Positions 35,091 through 44,333 of a stretch of DNA of 64,000 nt are shown piece after piece; the stretch's first letter is position 1; every line of letters starts with the position of its first letter. The DNA lies in the NCBI GenBank assembly GCA_963836605.1, contig CAWIKB010000011.1, positions 682,001-746,000 of the forward strand, read 5' to 3'. The notes under the pieces are model-generated. The model was not told where the DNA came from. It saw nothing but the letters and a program-made list of their open reading frames with translations, and searched no databases. This DNA is from Bog-473 sp963836605. Its GTDB lineage: Bacteria; Actinomycetota; Acidimicrobiia; Acidimicrobiales; RAAP-2. Position numbers and translations under genes: made by a program.

Positions 35091-35918
35091 TCAGCGCAAG
35101 CGCCACTCCGGGCGTGTGGCCTGGAAGGATTTTTGCCCTTCCTCCACGTTCTCGAATTGGGTCCCGAGCAACACGATGGCGGACACCTCTTTGAGAGCCT
35201 GCCGGCGCGTGGCCTCGTGGGCCATCCACACGGCTCTCAGCGTGCCCTGTATGGCGAGAACGGGCGAGGCCGCGATGGCATTTCCGATCCACATGGCGTG
35301 GTCGAGGAGTTCGGCTGCCGGCACGACTTCGGAAACGAGTCCGAGCTGGTGGGCGCGGACTGCCGACATCCGCTCATGAGCCCCGAGCAGGGCGACTCGC
35401 AGGGTCTCGCCCAACGGAAGCTTCTGTAGCAGGTGCGTCGACTCGAATCCTGCCACCATGCCAAAGGAGACGTGGGGGTCGAAGAAGGTGGCGTGCTCCG
35501 CTGCGATGATGATGTCGGCCTCGCCAAGCATGTACAGCGCACCACCGCACGCCATCCCGTTCACCGCGGCGATGACGGGCTTCCAGAGATCGTTCGCTTT
35601 CGGATTGATGTTCGATCCCGGATCGTTGTACATGAATGGCGTCGTCACCCGACCGGTCGACGTAGCCGGGTCCCTTCGCTTCTCCAGATACCCCTCTTGA
35701 ATCGCCTCGGCCCGGTCGATACCGGTACAAAACGCCTTCTCGCCGGCCCCGGTGAGCACGACCGCGCGCACGTCTTCATTCGTCCGCAACGAGGTCCAGA
35801 CCTGACGCAATTCCGTCTGCATGGCCAGGTTGAAGGCGTTGTGAACTTCCGGCCGGTTGAGCGTGACGACGGCCACACCTTCCTTCTCCTCGTAGAGGAG
35901 TGTCTCAAAGCTGTCCAT
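35091..35918 (-). CDS. Crotonase-superfamily protein lacking both catalytic glutamates
   Basis: This 275-residue enoyl-CoA hydratase/isomerase-fold protein has VAVVTLNRPEVHNAFN, an oxyanion-hole segment GEKAFCTGIDRAEA, and NGMACGGALYMLGEADIII. The two glutamates used by classical hydratases (144 and 164 in rat enzyme) align with Tyr129 and His149 (FFDPHVSFGM), so classical hydration is unlikely; hydrolysis, isomerisation or ring opening are possible. ATG 35918 is chosen with AAGGGG upstream; the longer reading to 35960 adds 14 unlikely residues. It is a close paralog of the protein at 37151 and converges on the GntR gene with a 6-bp gap. Confidence 0.85.
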   Translation of the reverse strand: MDSFETLLYEEKEGVAVVTLNRPEVHNAFNLAMQTELRQVWTSLRTNEDVRAVVLTGAGEKAFCTGIDRAEAIQEGYLEKRRDPATSTGRVTTPFMYNDPGSNINPKANDLWKPVIAAVNGMACGGALYMLGEADIIIAAEHATFFDPHVSFGMVAGFESTHLLQKLPLGETLRVALLGAHERMSAVRAHQLGLVSEVVPAAELLDHAMWIGNAIAASPVLAIQGTLRAVWMAHEATRRQALKEVSAIVLLGTQFENVEEGQKSFQATRPEWRLR

Positions 35919-36153
35919 GGAAGATCCCCTTCGCCGCGCCGGTTCGTCGCTGCCCGTCACTCGGTGCCAGCCGGATCACAATAGCTGTCACCACCGTGTC
36001 GGGTTCAGGGGGTTTGGCCCCCAGGGCGGCGATGCGGGACCGGACAGACGGGCCCACCAGAATGCGGTTCACGTGGATTAAAAGTAGAGTTATCGCCCTG
36101 ACAACGACGCCGCCCAGAAACAGAGTCGGCCAGATCGAGACCCCGGAGGGCAC

Positions 36154-37065
36154 ATGACTGAGTACCAGTTCGTCAAGTACGAACCCCAGGACGATGGCGA
36201 GATCGTGCGCATCATCTTGAACCGCCCCGAAGCCCGAAATGCCCAGAACCGAGGCATGTTGGTCGAGCTGAACGATGCCTTCCTGGCCGCCGAGGAGGAC
36301 GACCAGGTGCGGGTCGTCATCCTCAGCGGCGAAGGCCTGATGTTCTCCTCGGGACACGATATGGGCTCCAAGGTGGCACGGGAAGAGATGCAGGGTGAGA
36401 ACCCCCACCCGACCAGAGTGACGAACGGCGGCACCCGGCTCGGCACCGAGAACCGCATGCTGCAGGAGTGGCACTACTTCTTCGAGAACACCCGGCGCTG
36501 GCGCAATCTCCGAAAGATCACCATCGCCCAAGTCCACGGGGATGTGTATTCGGCGGGCCTCATGCTCATGTGGGCCTGCGATCTGATTGTCGGAGCCGAC
36601 GATGTCCATTTCGCCGACGTCGTCGGGACACGCCTGGGGATGTGCGGCATGGAGTACTTCGCCCACCCGTGGGAGTTCGGGGCCCGTAAGACAAAGGAGC
36701 TGATGCTGACCGGGGACTCCATCGACGTCCATGAGGCGCACGCGCTCGGGATGGTCAGCAAGGTATTTCCCGCGGCCGAAGTGGCGGAGCGAACGCTGGA
36801 ATTCGCGCGCCGGATCGCCAAGGTTCCGACCATGACCGCACTCATGATCAAGGAGTCGGTGAATCAAACGCAGGACAACCAGGGCTTCTTCAATTCGCTC
36901 AATTCCTGCTTCACTCTCCACGAACTCAACCACTCCCACTGGGCGGAGATAAATGAGGATCACTACCCGATCGCCAAGGAGGACGCGGGCGTGCCCAACT
37001 GGAAGTCCGCTCCTCCCATTGTCCCGTCCCTCAAAGACAAGGTGAGGGCGAACGGATCGCAGTAG
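36154..37065 (+). CDS. Crotonase-superfamily protein (EchA-like), atypical active site
   Basis: This 303-residue protein has IVRIILNRPEARNAQN, the oxyanion region GEGLMFSSGHDMGSK, and AQVHGDVYSAGLMLMWACDLIVG. The residues aligning with the two catalytic glutamates are Met137 and Val157, with Asp155 nearby. A C-terminal extension with NHSHWAEIN and KSAPPIVP is longer than in standard hydratases. The fold is certain, but a normal hydratase reaction is not expected. GGAGGG precedes ATG 36154. It lies between two mutually similar crotonases (35091 and 37151) and differs from both. It may be cotranscribed with the gene at 37151, 85 bp downstream. Confidence 0.82.
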   Translation: MTEYQFVKYEPQDDGEIVRIILNRPEARNAQNRGMLVELNDAFLAAEEDDQVRVVILSGEGLMFSSGHDMGSKVAREEMQGENPHPTRVTNGGTRLGTENRMLQEWHYFFENTRRWRNLRKITIAQVHGDVYSAGLMLMWACDLIVGADDVHFADVVGTRLGMCGMEYFAHPWEFGARKTKELMLTGDSIDVHEAHALGMVSKVFPAAEVAERTLEFARRIAKVPTMTALMIKESVNQTQDNQGFFNSLNSCFTLHELNHSHWAEINEDHYPIAKEDAGVPNWKSAPPIVPSLKDKVRANGSQ

Positions 37066-37150
37066 TGCGCTGGACACTAGGTTGGGGTCACTTTCCAGCT
37101 GACTCTAGGACCCATCCGCCGATGCACGGCCGGCGGCAAGGAAGGAACGC

Positions 37151-37945
37151 GTGAGTTTCGAGACGCTCTTGTATGAAGAATCGGATGGCGTTGCCGTCGT
37201 CACCCTCAACCGACCAGGCGTCCACAACGCGTTCAACCAAGCCATGCAGGATGAGCTGAGCCAGGTCTGGCGGGACTTGCGGGTCAACGACGACGTGCGG
37301 GCGATTGTGCTCACCGGGGCGGGGGATCGGGCCTTTTGTACCGGGATCGATCGAAGCGACATGCCTTCGAGCGAGGCCGCCTTCGACTTCGACCCGTTCA
37401 CGTACGAGGATCCCGGTCGCAGCATCGGCCCCCGCAGCCAGGGTCTCTGGAAGCCCGTCATTGCGGCCGTCAACGGCATGGCGTGCGGCGGGGCCTTCTA
37501 CCTTCTCGGGCAGGTTGATTTCATCATTGCGGCGGAGCACGCCACCTTCTTCGATCCACATGTGACGTACGGCATGCCGGCGGTCTATGAGCCGGCCCTC
37601 ATGTCGTCACGCATGCCGTTCGGCGAGGTCATGCGGATGACCCTGATGGGTAGCCACGAACGCATTTCGGCTGCCCGAGCCGAGACGATCGGCCTGGTGA
37701 CCCAAGTCGTGCCGGCCGAGGAGCTTGCTGCGGCCGCACGTCGGGTCGCGACCGTGATCGCCTCGCAGCCAGCGGCCGCGGTGCAGGCGTCGCTCCGGAC
37801 GGTGTGGGCCTCGCGGGACATGCCCACCAGCCAGCTGACCGAACTGGGAAATATGTTCCTCAACCTCTCCTGGAATGCGGCGTCCCTCAAGGGCAGCGAA
37901 GAGGCGTTCAGCAATCGAAAAATCGAACCACCAACCATCCGCTAA
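37151..37945 (+). CDS. Crotonase-superfamily protein lacking both catalytic glutamates
   Basis: This 264-residue protein is a close paralog of the one at 35091: both open FETLLYEE, both have NGMACGGA and both have EHATFFDPHV. The positions of the two catalytic glutamates are Tyr117 and His137. Compared with its paralog it lacks about ten residues in the loop after the oxyanion segment GDRAFCTGIDRSD. GTG 37151 follows AAGGAA by 5 bases. Conservation of the Tyr/His pair in two diverged copies suggests a selected alternative chemistry rather than decay. The gene ends 10 bp from a convergent CoA ligase. Confidence 0.85.
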   Translation: MSFETLLYEESDGVAVVTLNRPGVHNAFNQAMQDELSQVWRDLRVNDDVRAIVLTGAGDRAFCTGIDRSDMPSSEAAFDFDPFTYEDPGRSIGPRSQGLWKPVIAAVNGMACGGAFYLLGQVDFIIAAEHATFFDPHVTYGMPAVYEPALMSSRMPFGEVMRMTLMGSHERISAARAETIGLVTQVVPAEELAAAARRVATVIASQPAAAVQASLRTVWASRDMPTSQLTELGNMFLNLSWNAASLKGSEEAFSNRKIEPPTIR

Positions 37946-37955
37946 TGGGAATGCG

Positions 37956-39467
37956 CTAGGGCGAACCGCGGAACGACGCGGGGTTCCCGGGCTCATCCCG
38001 TTCCTCGGTGAGAGCGGCCCGGTTGAATTTCATGGCGTCGTTCCTGGGAATGGCGCTGACGAACTCAACCGATTTTGGCACCTTGTAGGCCGCCAGTCGG
38101 GACTTGGCGAAGCCAATGACCTCGGCCGCGCCAGGGGGGTCGCCGGGGTCGATCGCTTGGACAATGGCGTGGACCCGACGACCCCATGCATCATCACGGA
38201 GGCCGATGACAATGACGTCGGCGACGGCCGGGTGCTCGCTCAGCGCCGCTTCGACTTCGGCCGGGAATACGTTGGCCCCGCCGGTCACGATCATGTCGAC
38301 GCGCCGATCGGCCATGTAGAGGTACCCATCGGCATCCACCGAACCCATGTCGCCGACGGTGACGAACCCGTCCTCGGTGGCAGCGAGGGGTGCCACGTCG
38401 TTCCCCCGATAGTCCGCACCGGGGCCCGTGGTCCGGCGCATGTAGATCCCGCCGATTTCGCCCGCCGGCAGTTCGCTCCCGTCGTCGCCCAGAATGATCA
38501 TTTCGGTGTCGGGATAGCAGCGACCGACTGTCCCGACGTGCTCCAGCCATTCGTCGCCTCGGCAGCACACCAGGCCGTGTCGCTCCGATGCGCCGTAGCT
38601 GACATAGAAGTGCTCGGGGCCGACCAGCTCGCACCAGCGTCGACCAAGCCACACCGGCAACGGAGACGCCCCTTGCTGCACCCAATCGAGCGACGACAGA
38701 TCGCGCTGATCGACATCGGGCACCTGTACCAGCCTCTGCAGCATGGGTGTGGCCCCGACGAAACCGGTGATCCGATGTCGCTCGATCAGATCGAGCACGC
38801 GGGATGCATCGAACTTCTCGAGCAGGACGAACTCGACTCCCGACATCAGGTTCCTGGTCGCCATGAAACCATTGGAATGGTAGAGCGGGGCGGGCACCAA
38901 CACGCGTTGGGGCTGTGGCAGCCCGCCGTACGACTCGACCACCATCGCCACCTTCGAGCCCTCGATATATCGACCGGGATCTTTCATCACAATGACCTTC
39001 GGCGTCCCGGTGGACCCGGAGCTGCAGATTCCCCACGCATGAGGTGGGGTGACCTCGGGGAGTGGCTCGGTTGACGCGGCTTCGGCCGCCGTAAAGAGAC
39101 GGTGTTGCCCGGTGTCGATGGTCATACGGGGACCGATAGCGGCCAGGACACGTGCACGCTCCCAATCGGGCAGGTCCGACCGCATCGGTATGACGACTGC
39201 GCCGACCTTCCATCCGGCGAACGACGCCATCAGGTGTTCCGGCCCATTGGGCAGAGAGATGGCGACAAAGTCACCCACCCCGAGTCCCTCCCCCACCAGC
39301 ACTCGAGCGAGTTGGGTCGATCGGTCGTCAAATTCGCCAAAGGTGACGATGCGTTCGCTCCCGTCTTGGGCTGCGAACATGATGGCCGTGCTGTCCCGCC
39401 TGTCCATCGCCATCCGGTGCAGCTGTGTCCCGAACGGCACGCCGACGTCACTGGGAGCAGTGGTCAT
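37956..39467 (-). CDS. AMP-dependent acyl-CoA synthetase
   Basis: This 503-residue ANL-family ligase has VTFGEFDDRSTQLARVLVGEG, the AMP loop GICSSGSTGTPKVIVMKDPG, VSYGASERHG, TVGDMGSVDADGYLYMADR and the C-terminal catalytic-lysine region PRNDAMKFNRAAL, where the usual TGK is replaced by AMK. The start at ATG 39467 (MTTAPSDVG) has GGGAAGAG upstream; the frame extends far 5' into the preceding gene but without family sequence. It lies 59 bp downstream of a dehydrogenase pair and probably belongs to the same transcript. Substrate unknown. Confidence 0.86.
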   Translation of the reverse strand: MTTAPSDVGVPFGTQLHRMAMDRRDSTAIMFAAQDGSERIVTFGEFDDRSTQLARVLVGEGLGVGDFVAISLPNGPEHLMASFAGWKVGAVVIPMRSDLPDWERARVLAAIGPRMTIDTGQHRLFTAAEAASTEPLPEVTPPHAWGICSSGSTGTPKVIVMKDPGRYIEGSKVAMVVESYGGLPQPQRVLVPAPLYHSNGFMATRNLMSGVEFVLLEKFDASRVLDLIERHRITGFVGATPMLQRLVQVPDVDQRDLSSLDWVQQGASPLPVWLGRRWCELVGPEHFYVSYGASERHGLVCCRGDEWLEHVGTVGRCYPDTEMIILGDDGSELPAGEIGGIYMRRTTGPGADYRGNDVAPLAATEDGFVTVGDMGSVDADGYLYMADRRVDMIVTGGANVFPAEVEAALSEHPAVADVIVIGLRDDAWGRRVHAIVQAIDPGDPPGAAEVIGFAKSRLAAYKVPKSVEFVSAIPRNDAMKFNRAALTEERDEPGNPASFRGSP

Positions 39468-39525
39468 CGATCTCTTCCCGTCAGGTTGCCACTCGAACCC
39501 TGTCCCGTTCCCGTCCGCGCGTTGC

Positions 39526-40692
39526 TCACGATGACCGCGGGAGGCCCAGTCCTCGTTGCGCAATAATGTTTCGCTGCACTTCGCTGGTGCCGCCGTAGGT
39601 GGTCGTGCCCAAGGCGAACCGATAGAGGTACTCGGCAATGCCACCTTCGACGGCCGTGTCCTCCCCATCGCTCCGGAGGCCATCCGGACCGAGCATGTCG
39701 ACGAATTCGGCTGATTGCCTCGTGAGCGCTTCCGACGAGAACAATTTGGCCATGGAACCTTCGACCCCGGGCAGACCGCCGGCGTACTGCACCCAGGCAC
39801 ACCGACGGGCCAGCAGGGTGCTGACTTCATTCTCGGCCGCCGCTCGGCCCAGGCGGGCCTGGATGACCGGGTCGTCTGCGTGCTTCCGCCCGGTCGCGTC
39901 CGTCGAATTCGATGCCCACCGCTCCATGGCCTCCAGGAGACGCGTCGAGTCGCCGCCCTGCGGGAGGGATCGCTCAAAGGTGAGCCCAACCGTCATCACG
40001 TGCCAGCCGCCGTCAACCTCGCCGATCCTCAACGCATCGCTCACTCGGACATCGGAGTAGAACGTCAAATTCGTTCTCTCACCGGACATCGTGTACACCG
40101 GTTGAATCTCCACTCCCGGCTGGCGCAGCGGGACCAGGAAAGTGGTGAGGCCCTTGTGTTTCGCCACGTCGGGGTTCGTACGGGCCAACAGGAACACATA
40201 GTCGGCCTCTTGGGCATTGGTCGTGAACATCTTCTGCCCCGTGATGCGCCATGCATCCCCGTCGGGTATCGCCCGGCTCTGCACCGCCGCGACGTCGGAT
40301 CCGGCCTCCGGCTCGGTGAAGCCGAGGACGATGATGATCCTCCCGCTCAGGGCCTCAGGCAGGATCAGTCGTTTCTGCTCCTCGGTCCCCATGTGCCGGA
40401 TGACATTGGCCACCATCATCGTCGTGCCCACGCCATAGGTGGGAGCTCCAGAACGCTGGAACTCCTCCGCGGACGCCAGCACTTCGAGTGCATCACGGCC
40501 CTGTCCGCCGAATTCCTCGGGCCAGCCCGGGGCCAGGAGTCCGTGCTCGACCCGAGCCCGGTGAAAGTCCCAGTCATGGTGGACGCCGGTGACGTGCATC
40601 CTTTGCTGCACTTCCTCGGTGTGATATTCGGCCAAGAAGTGTCTGGCTTCGTTTCGGATTTCCTCGCTGCCTTCACCCAAGCGAAAATCCAT
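39526..40692 (-). CDS. Acyl-CoA dehydrogenase, larger subunit of probable pair
   Basis: This 388-residue acyl-CoA dehydrogenase has LAPGWPEEFGGQGRDALEVL, IVLGFTEPEAGSDVAAVQSR, FTTNAQEADYVFLLART and the C-terminal TTYGGTSEVQRNIIAQRGLG. The residue at the usual catalytic-glutamate position is glycine (YGGT). ATG 40692 starts 2 bases after the stop of the smaller dehydrogenase gene, so the two are coupled; the longer reading to 40779 overlaps that gene without family sequence. Together they form the third dehydrogenase pair of the window. Confidence 0.87.
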   Translation of the reverse strand: MDFRLGEGSEEIRNEARHFLAEYHTEEVQQRMHVTGVHHDWDFHRARVEHGLLAPGWPEEFGGQGRDALEVLASAEEFQRSGAPTYGVGTTMMVANVIRHMGTEEQKRLILPEALSGRIIIVLGFTEPEAGSDVAAVQSRAIPDGDAWRITGQKMFTTNAQEADYVFLLARTNPDVAKHKGLTTFLVPLRQPGVEIQPVYTMSGERTNLTFYSDVRVSDALRIGEVDGGWHVMTVGLTFERSLPQGGDSTRLLEAMERWASNSTDATGRKHADDPVIQARLGRAAAENEVSTLLARRCAWVQYAGGLPGVEGSMAKLFSSEALTRQSAEFVDMLGPDGLRSDGEDTAVEGGIAEYLYRFALGTTTYGGTSEVQRNIIAQRGLGLPRSS

Positions 40693-40694
40693 GC

Positions 40695-41723
40695 TCACCC
40701 GCCCGTTCGCGTCGTTGACAGCCGGTCGACTTCGCCTCGAGCGAACATCTGCGACGGCTCGGCGAACACCGCCGGCCATGCCTTGGCTCGCCTGAAGAAC
40801 AATTGAATGTCGAATTCGAGCATGAACCCGTAACCGCCGTGATAGTGCAGACTGCGGTAGCTGGCTTCGCGGGCCGCCTCGGCGCAGAACGCGCCGGCGA
40901 AATTGGCCAGCTGCGCCGCCCGCCCGGTGTCTTCACCGGCCGCCCACGCCGCTTCCCGGGCCAGGAGGGTGCCGCCCTCCATGGCCGTTGCCGCGTCGGC
41001 CAAGCCATGCGAGACGGCCTGGAACGAACCGATCGGCACGCCAAAGGCGCGCCGCTCCTTGGCGTACTCCACGCCGATCTCAATCGAACGGGTACCGATG
41101 CCCACCAGCGCGTTGGCCATGAGGACCAGCCACTCGTCCCGGGCCAACTCGAAGAGCGCGTGGGCCGGCTCACCAGTGAGGAGTTCGGTGGCCGTCGCGT
41201 CAACGGTGATATCGGCGACCGGCATGGAGCCGATATTGGCCACGGAGCGGCCGCGTCCACCGACCGCCATGGCCATCAGGCGTCCCTGGTCCATGAAGAT
41301 CACGTCATCGGCCACCGCGCCGGCGGGCACCATCGCCAATACACCGTTCCGCGGGGGGTGCAGCGCGACCGTGATCAAACGGCTGTCGTGCAGGCTCTGC
41401 CCGACCAGCTCGGCCCCGACGCTCCCGTCGGTTCGAGCCAGCAACCGCACCGCGGTTTGTCCCTCGATCAGAGGGGCGGAGCCGAGGTGGCGGCCGTGCT
41501 GCTCCGCCACGAGGGCCAGATCGAGGAGTGATGCCCCCCAACCACCTGATGCCTCGTCGACGGCCATCAGGAGTGCACCCATGTCGTGGAGGTGTGACCA
41601 CAAAGCAGCATCGTGACCCAACGGCTCGGCGGCGCGGACGCGGTCGATCGGGGACTCCTTGGCGTAGAAGGCCACAAAGGCATCGATGAGTTGCTGCTGC
41701 TCTTGCGAAGGGTTCAGGTCCAT
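40695..41723 (-). CDS. Acyl-CoA dehydrogenase-like, smaller subunit of probable pair
   Basis: This 342-residue protein opens MDLNPSQEQQQLIDAFVAF, has EQHGRHLGSAPLIEGQTAVR, then KERRAFGVPIGSFQAVSHGL and SLHYHGGYGFMLEFDIQLFF. It ends shortly after this without the YEGT-EIQR element, matching the accessory subunits of heteromeric dehydrogenases. It is directly upstream of the 388-residue partner with only 2 bases between stop and start. The aldehyde dehydrogenase gene upstream ends 42 bp away on the same strand. Confidence 0.83.
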   Translation of the reverse strand: MDLNPSQEQQQLIDAFVAFYAKESPIDRVRAAEPLGHDAALWSHLHDMGALLMAVDEASGGWGASLLDLALVAEQHGRHLGSAPLIEGQTAVRLLARTDGSVGAELVGQSLHDSRLITVALHPPRNGVLAMVPAGAVADDVIFMDQGRLMAMAVGGRGRSVANIGSMPVADITVDATATELLTGEPAHALFELARDEWLVLMANALVGIGTRSIEIGVEYAKERRAFGVPIGSFQAVSHGLADAATAMEGGTLLAREAAWAAGEDTGRAAQLANFAGAFCAEAAREASYRSLHYHGGYGFMLEFDIQLFFRRAKAWPAVFAEPSQMFARGEVDRLSTTRTGG

Positions 41724-41765
41724 GTCACGAGACTCCGACCTGCACTCGGGGTCGAGCGGGCATCA

Positions 41766-43251
41766 TCACCGATATTCGTCCGGTACGCCCTCCAGAATCA
41801 CCGTCTTGGTCTCCAGGAACGGGAGGAGGCCTTCGGTCCCACCTTCCCGGCCGATCCCGGACTGCTTGAAGCCGCCGAAGGCGATGCTGAAGTCCGTGCG
41901 GAAGGCATTGTGCCCAACCGTCCCGGACCGCAGTCGGCGTGCCACCTGCCGGGCCCGATCCACATCGTGCGTGAACACGGAGGCGTTGAGCCCGTAGATG
42001 GTGTCATTGGCCAAGGCCACGACGTGCTCCTCGTCGTCCGCTGGGATCACGGACAACACCGGGCCGAAGATCTCCTCTTGCGCGATGGCGGAGGAATTGT
42101 CCACGTGGGCAAAAACTGTCGGCTCCACGTAGTAGCCCCGGTCGAGACCCTTCGGCCGCCCACCGCCGGTCACCAACGTGGCCCCTTGCTCCTGGCCCTT
42201 GGCGATGTAGCCCTCGACCCGGTCGCGCTCGTCGGCTCGAGACCAGCGGGCCCATCTGGGTGGTCGAGTCAAAGGGGTCCCCGACGCGAACCTGGGAGAA
42301 GGCGCCGGCCAGCGCATCCACCAGTTCGTCATGGCGTCGCCGGGACACGACAATCCGAGTGAGTGACGAGCACACCTGTCCGGCCAACATGCACTCGGCC
42401 TTGGCCAGCGTCGCTGCCGCCTGGTTGAGGTCCATGTCATCGAGGATCAGGGCGGCCGATTTGCCGCCGAGCTCGAGCGTGCATCGGGCGATGCGCGCGC
42501 CACAGATCGAGGCGATGCGCTGTCCGGCCGCCGTGGATCCCGTGAAGGTGATCTTGTCGACGCGGGCATCGCGCACCAGCAGTTCGGAAACCTCGCGGTC
42601 GGCGGTCACGACGTTGAGGACGCCGGCTGGAAGGCCGATGGCCTCGGCAATCTCGGCCACCACGTAGGCATCGCCGGGGGCCTCCGGCGAACACTTGAGC
42701 ACCACGGTGCAACCAGCCAACAGAGCCGGCGCGATCTTGTAGGTGATCAACCCGATGGGGGCGTTCCAAGGGATGATGGCGCCAACGACGCCCACTGGCT
42801 CTCGCACCAGCAGACCGAACTCACCCGTCGACGGCTGCACCCTCTCTTCAAACGGGAAGGTCTGCGCCAGATCGGCATAGAAGTCGAACGCGCTGGCGAT
42901 GCCGGCCGCGCCATGCCGAGCAATGAGGTACAGCGCGCCGGACTCGCGGGGCCATATCTGCCCGATGTCCTCGGCTCGATCCCGGAGCCCATTGGCAATG
43001 CCCCGGAGGAACCCGGCCCGATCGCCGTGGGTCATTCTGGGCCAAGGCCCCTCGTCGAAGGCGCGGCGAGCAGCCGAGACGGCGCGGTCCATATCGGCTT
43101 CCCGCGCTTCGGGTACCTGGAAGTACACCTGCTCGGTACCCGAGTCGATGACGTCGAAAGTCGCATCGGTCGATGGCGCGACCCACTCGCCATCGGTGAA
43201 GAATCGGTCGGCGTGCCGGAGTGGTGCCTCGGTCTCACTAATGACGGTCAA
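41766..43251 (-). pseudogene. Aldehyde dehydrogenase with single-base frameshift
   Basis: Two frames together encode a complete NAD(P)-dependent aldehyde dehydrogenase. The 5' frame runs from TTG 43251 (AAGGAG 9 bases upstream) through IIPWNAPIGLITYKIAPALL, the catalytic glutamate in TLELGGKSAAL and the catalytic cysteine in AGQVCSSLTR, ending its family match at TQMGPLV. The 3' frame resumes as RADERDRVEGYIAKGQ and continues with EEIFGPVLSVI and FGGFKQSGIGREGG. Removing one base at about 42240-42243 restores 494 residues, the usual length. All catalytic residues are in the upstream part, but the C-terminal oligomerisation and cofactor segments would be lost. It is either a recent pseudogene or a sequence error. 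Confidence 0.82.
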
Positions 43252-43402
43252 TTGGGTTCTCTCCTTCTTCGCGCCCCGGAGATGCCGGACAGGATCCCGA
43301 GGCAAGTGAACTGGGATCCAGCGTACCTACCCACCCGGCGGACTGCCTACGGCGCACAAATCAACCGGCACCGCCCCGACGTCCAGCGGTGAAGCACTCG
43401 AT

Positions 43403-43846
43403 CTAGGGCTTGGGCGGAAGCGTGCCCCGATATGCGGCCGGCAGGAGCTCGAGCAATTGGCCGTCGGGATCCCGCACGAAAATTGCGGCTCCGACGTCGC
43501 TCTCCTCAATGATCCTTCCACCGTATGCAGCCGCCTTCTCAGCCGTGGCCCGCACGTCGTCCACGGAGATCGAGAGGTGGGTCAGCCCGGGCTCGTTCAT
43601 CGTGCGGGCCCGGAAGGGAGCCGTCACGCCGGCGGCGGCGTAGTGCATGAGCTCGAGCACAAAACCGTCAAGGGTCAGATATGAGGCGGTGGTTCCCAAG
43701 GGGGGCGTGAGGCCGCTGAGCTTGGCCGTGGGCCCGTCGGGAGGCGTGATCTCGTACCAGAACGTGAAACCGAACACCTCCTGGTAGAAGCGCTTCGCTC
43801 TTTCGAGGTCACTGACGACTTGACCCGTGTGGTTGTAGATGGCCAC
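43403..43846 (-). CDS. VOC (glyoxalase/dioxygenase-fold) protein
   Basis: This 147-residue vicinal-oxygen-chelate protein has two beta-alpha-beta3 modules: YNHTGQVVSDLERAKRFYQE at the N-terminus and GLTHLSISVDDVRATAEKAA in the second half. Candidate metal ligands are His5, the glutamate in LELMHYA, the histidine in LTHLSI and the glutamate in GQLLELLPA. Functions in this family include glyoxalase, epimerase (methylmalonyl-CoA type) and extradiol dioxygenase. GTG 43846 is set by CGGAGG upstream. It follows a P450-type ferredoxin by 22 bp in the same direction. Confidence 0.8.
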   Translation of the reverse strand: MAIYNHTGQVVSDLERAKRFYQEVFGFTFWYEITPPDGPTAKLSGLTPPLGTTASYLTLDGFVLELMHYAAAGVTAPFRARTMNEPGLTHLSISVDDVRATAEKAAAYGGRIIEESDVGAAIFVRDPDGQLLELLPAAYRGTLPPKP

Positions 43847-43868
43847 CGATTGCCTCCGATACGGAATG

Positions 43869-44087
43869 CTAGGAAGGAAGTATTCCGGCCAGGTGAATGG
43901 CCGCGGTCGGGCAGTTGGCGGCCGCCTTTCGCACCTCTTCCTCACGCCCGGTCATCTCGCCAAAGACGATGGCGACGCCGTCGTCGTCGAGGTCGAAGAC
44001 GCCGGGGGCCCAAAAGAGGCAGTTCCCAGAACCCATGCAGGCATCGCGGTCGATCACGCCCTCACCGGGTCGGTCGCTCGGGCTCAT
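43869..44087 (-). CDS. P450-type ferredoxin, [3Fe-4S]
   Basis: This 72-residue acidic ferredoxin has VIDRDACMGSGNCLFWAPGVF with the first and second cysteines spaced C-x5-C, and a third in AANCPTAAIHLAG. This C-x5-C...CP pattern, lacking the cysteine that would complete a 4Fe-4S site, is typical of the [3Fe-4S] ferredoxins that feed actinobacterial P450s. It is the only such ferredoxin in the window and could serve several of the five P450s. It is first in a two-gene unit with the VOC protein and is not directly adjacent to any P450 gene. Confidence 0.88.
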   Translation of the reverse strand: MSPSDRPGEGVIDRDACMGSGNCLFWAPGVFDLDDDGVAIVFGEMTGREEEVRKAAANCPTAAIHLAGILPS

Positions 44088-44333
44088 CGCCGTGGTTCCT
44101 CGAGCATCGACGCCAGGCTAACACTCGGCCTGGACGTCGATTTCGATCCAGAAGGCCCACCGACGAACGCCATCGGCCGACACAAATGTGTTTGAGGGGA
44201 ACATCACCGTCGCCGACAGATGTGCGCGATCACCGTCGCATGCCGGAGCACGACGTCACCCCACGCCGCGCCGAGGGGCTGCCCTATGCTGAACCCGATC
44301 ATCGGAGCAGCAGAAGACGGGGGCTCGACAGGT

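Noticed and set aside
37070..37110. Inverted repeat GCTGGA...TCCAGC after the crotonase at 36154
   Set aside because: Six-base arms with a loop of about 19 bases and no T-tract are too weak to call a terminator.
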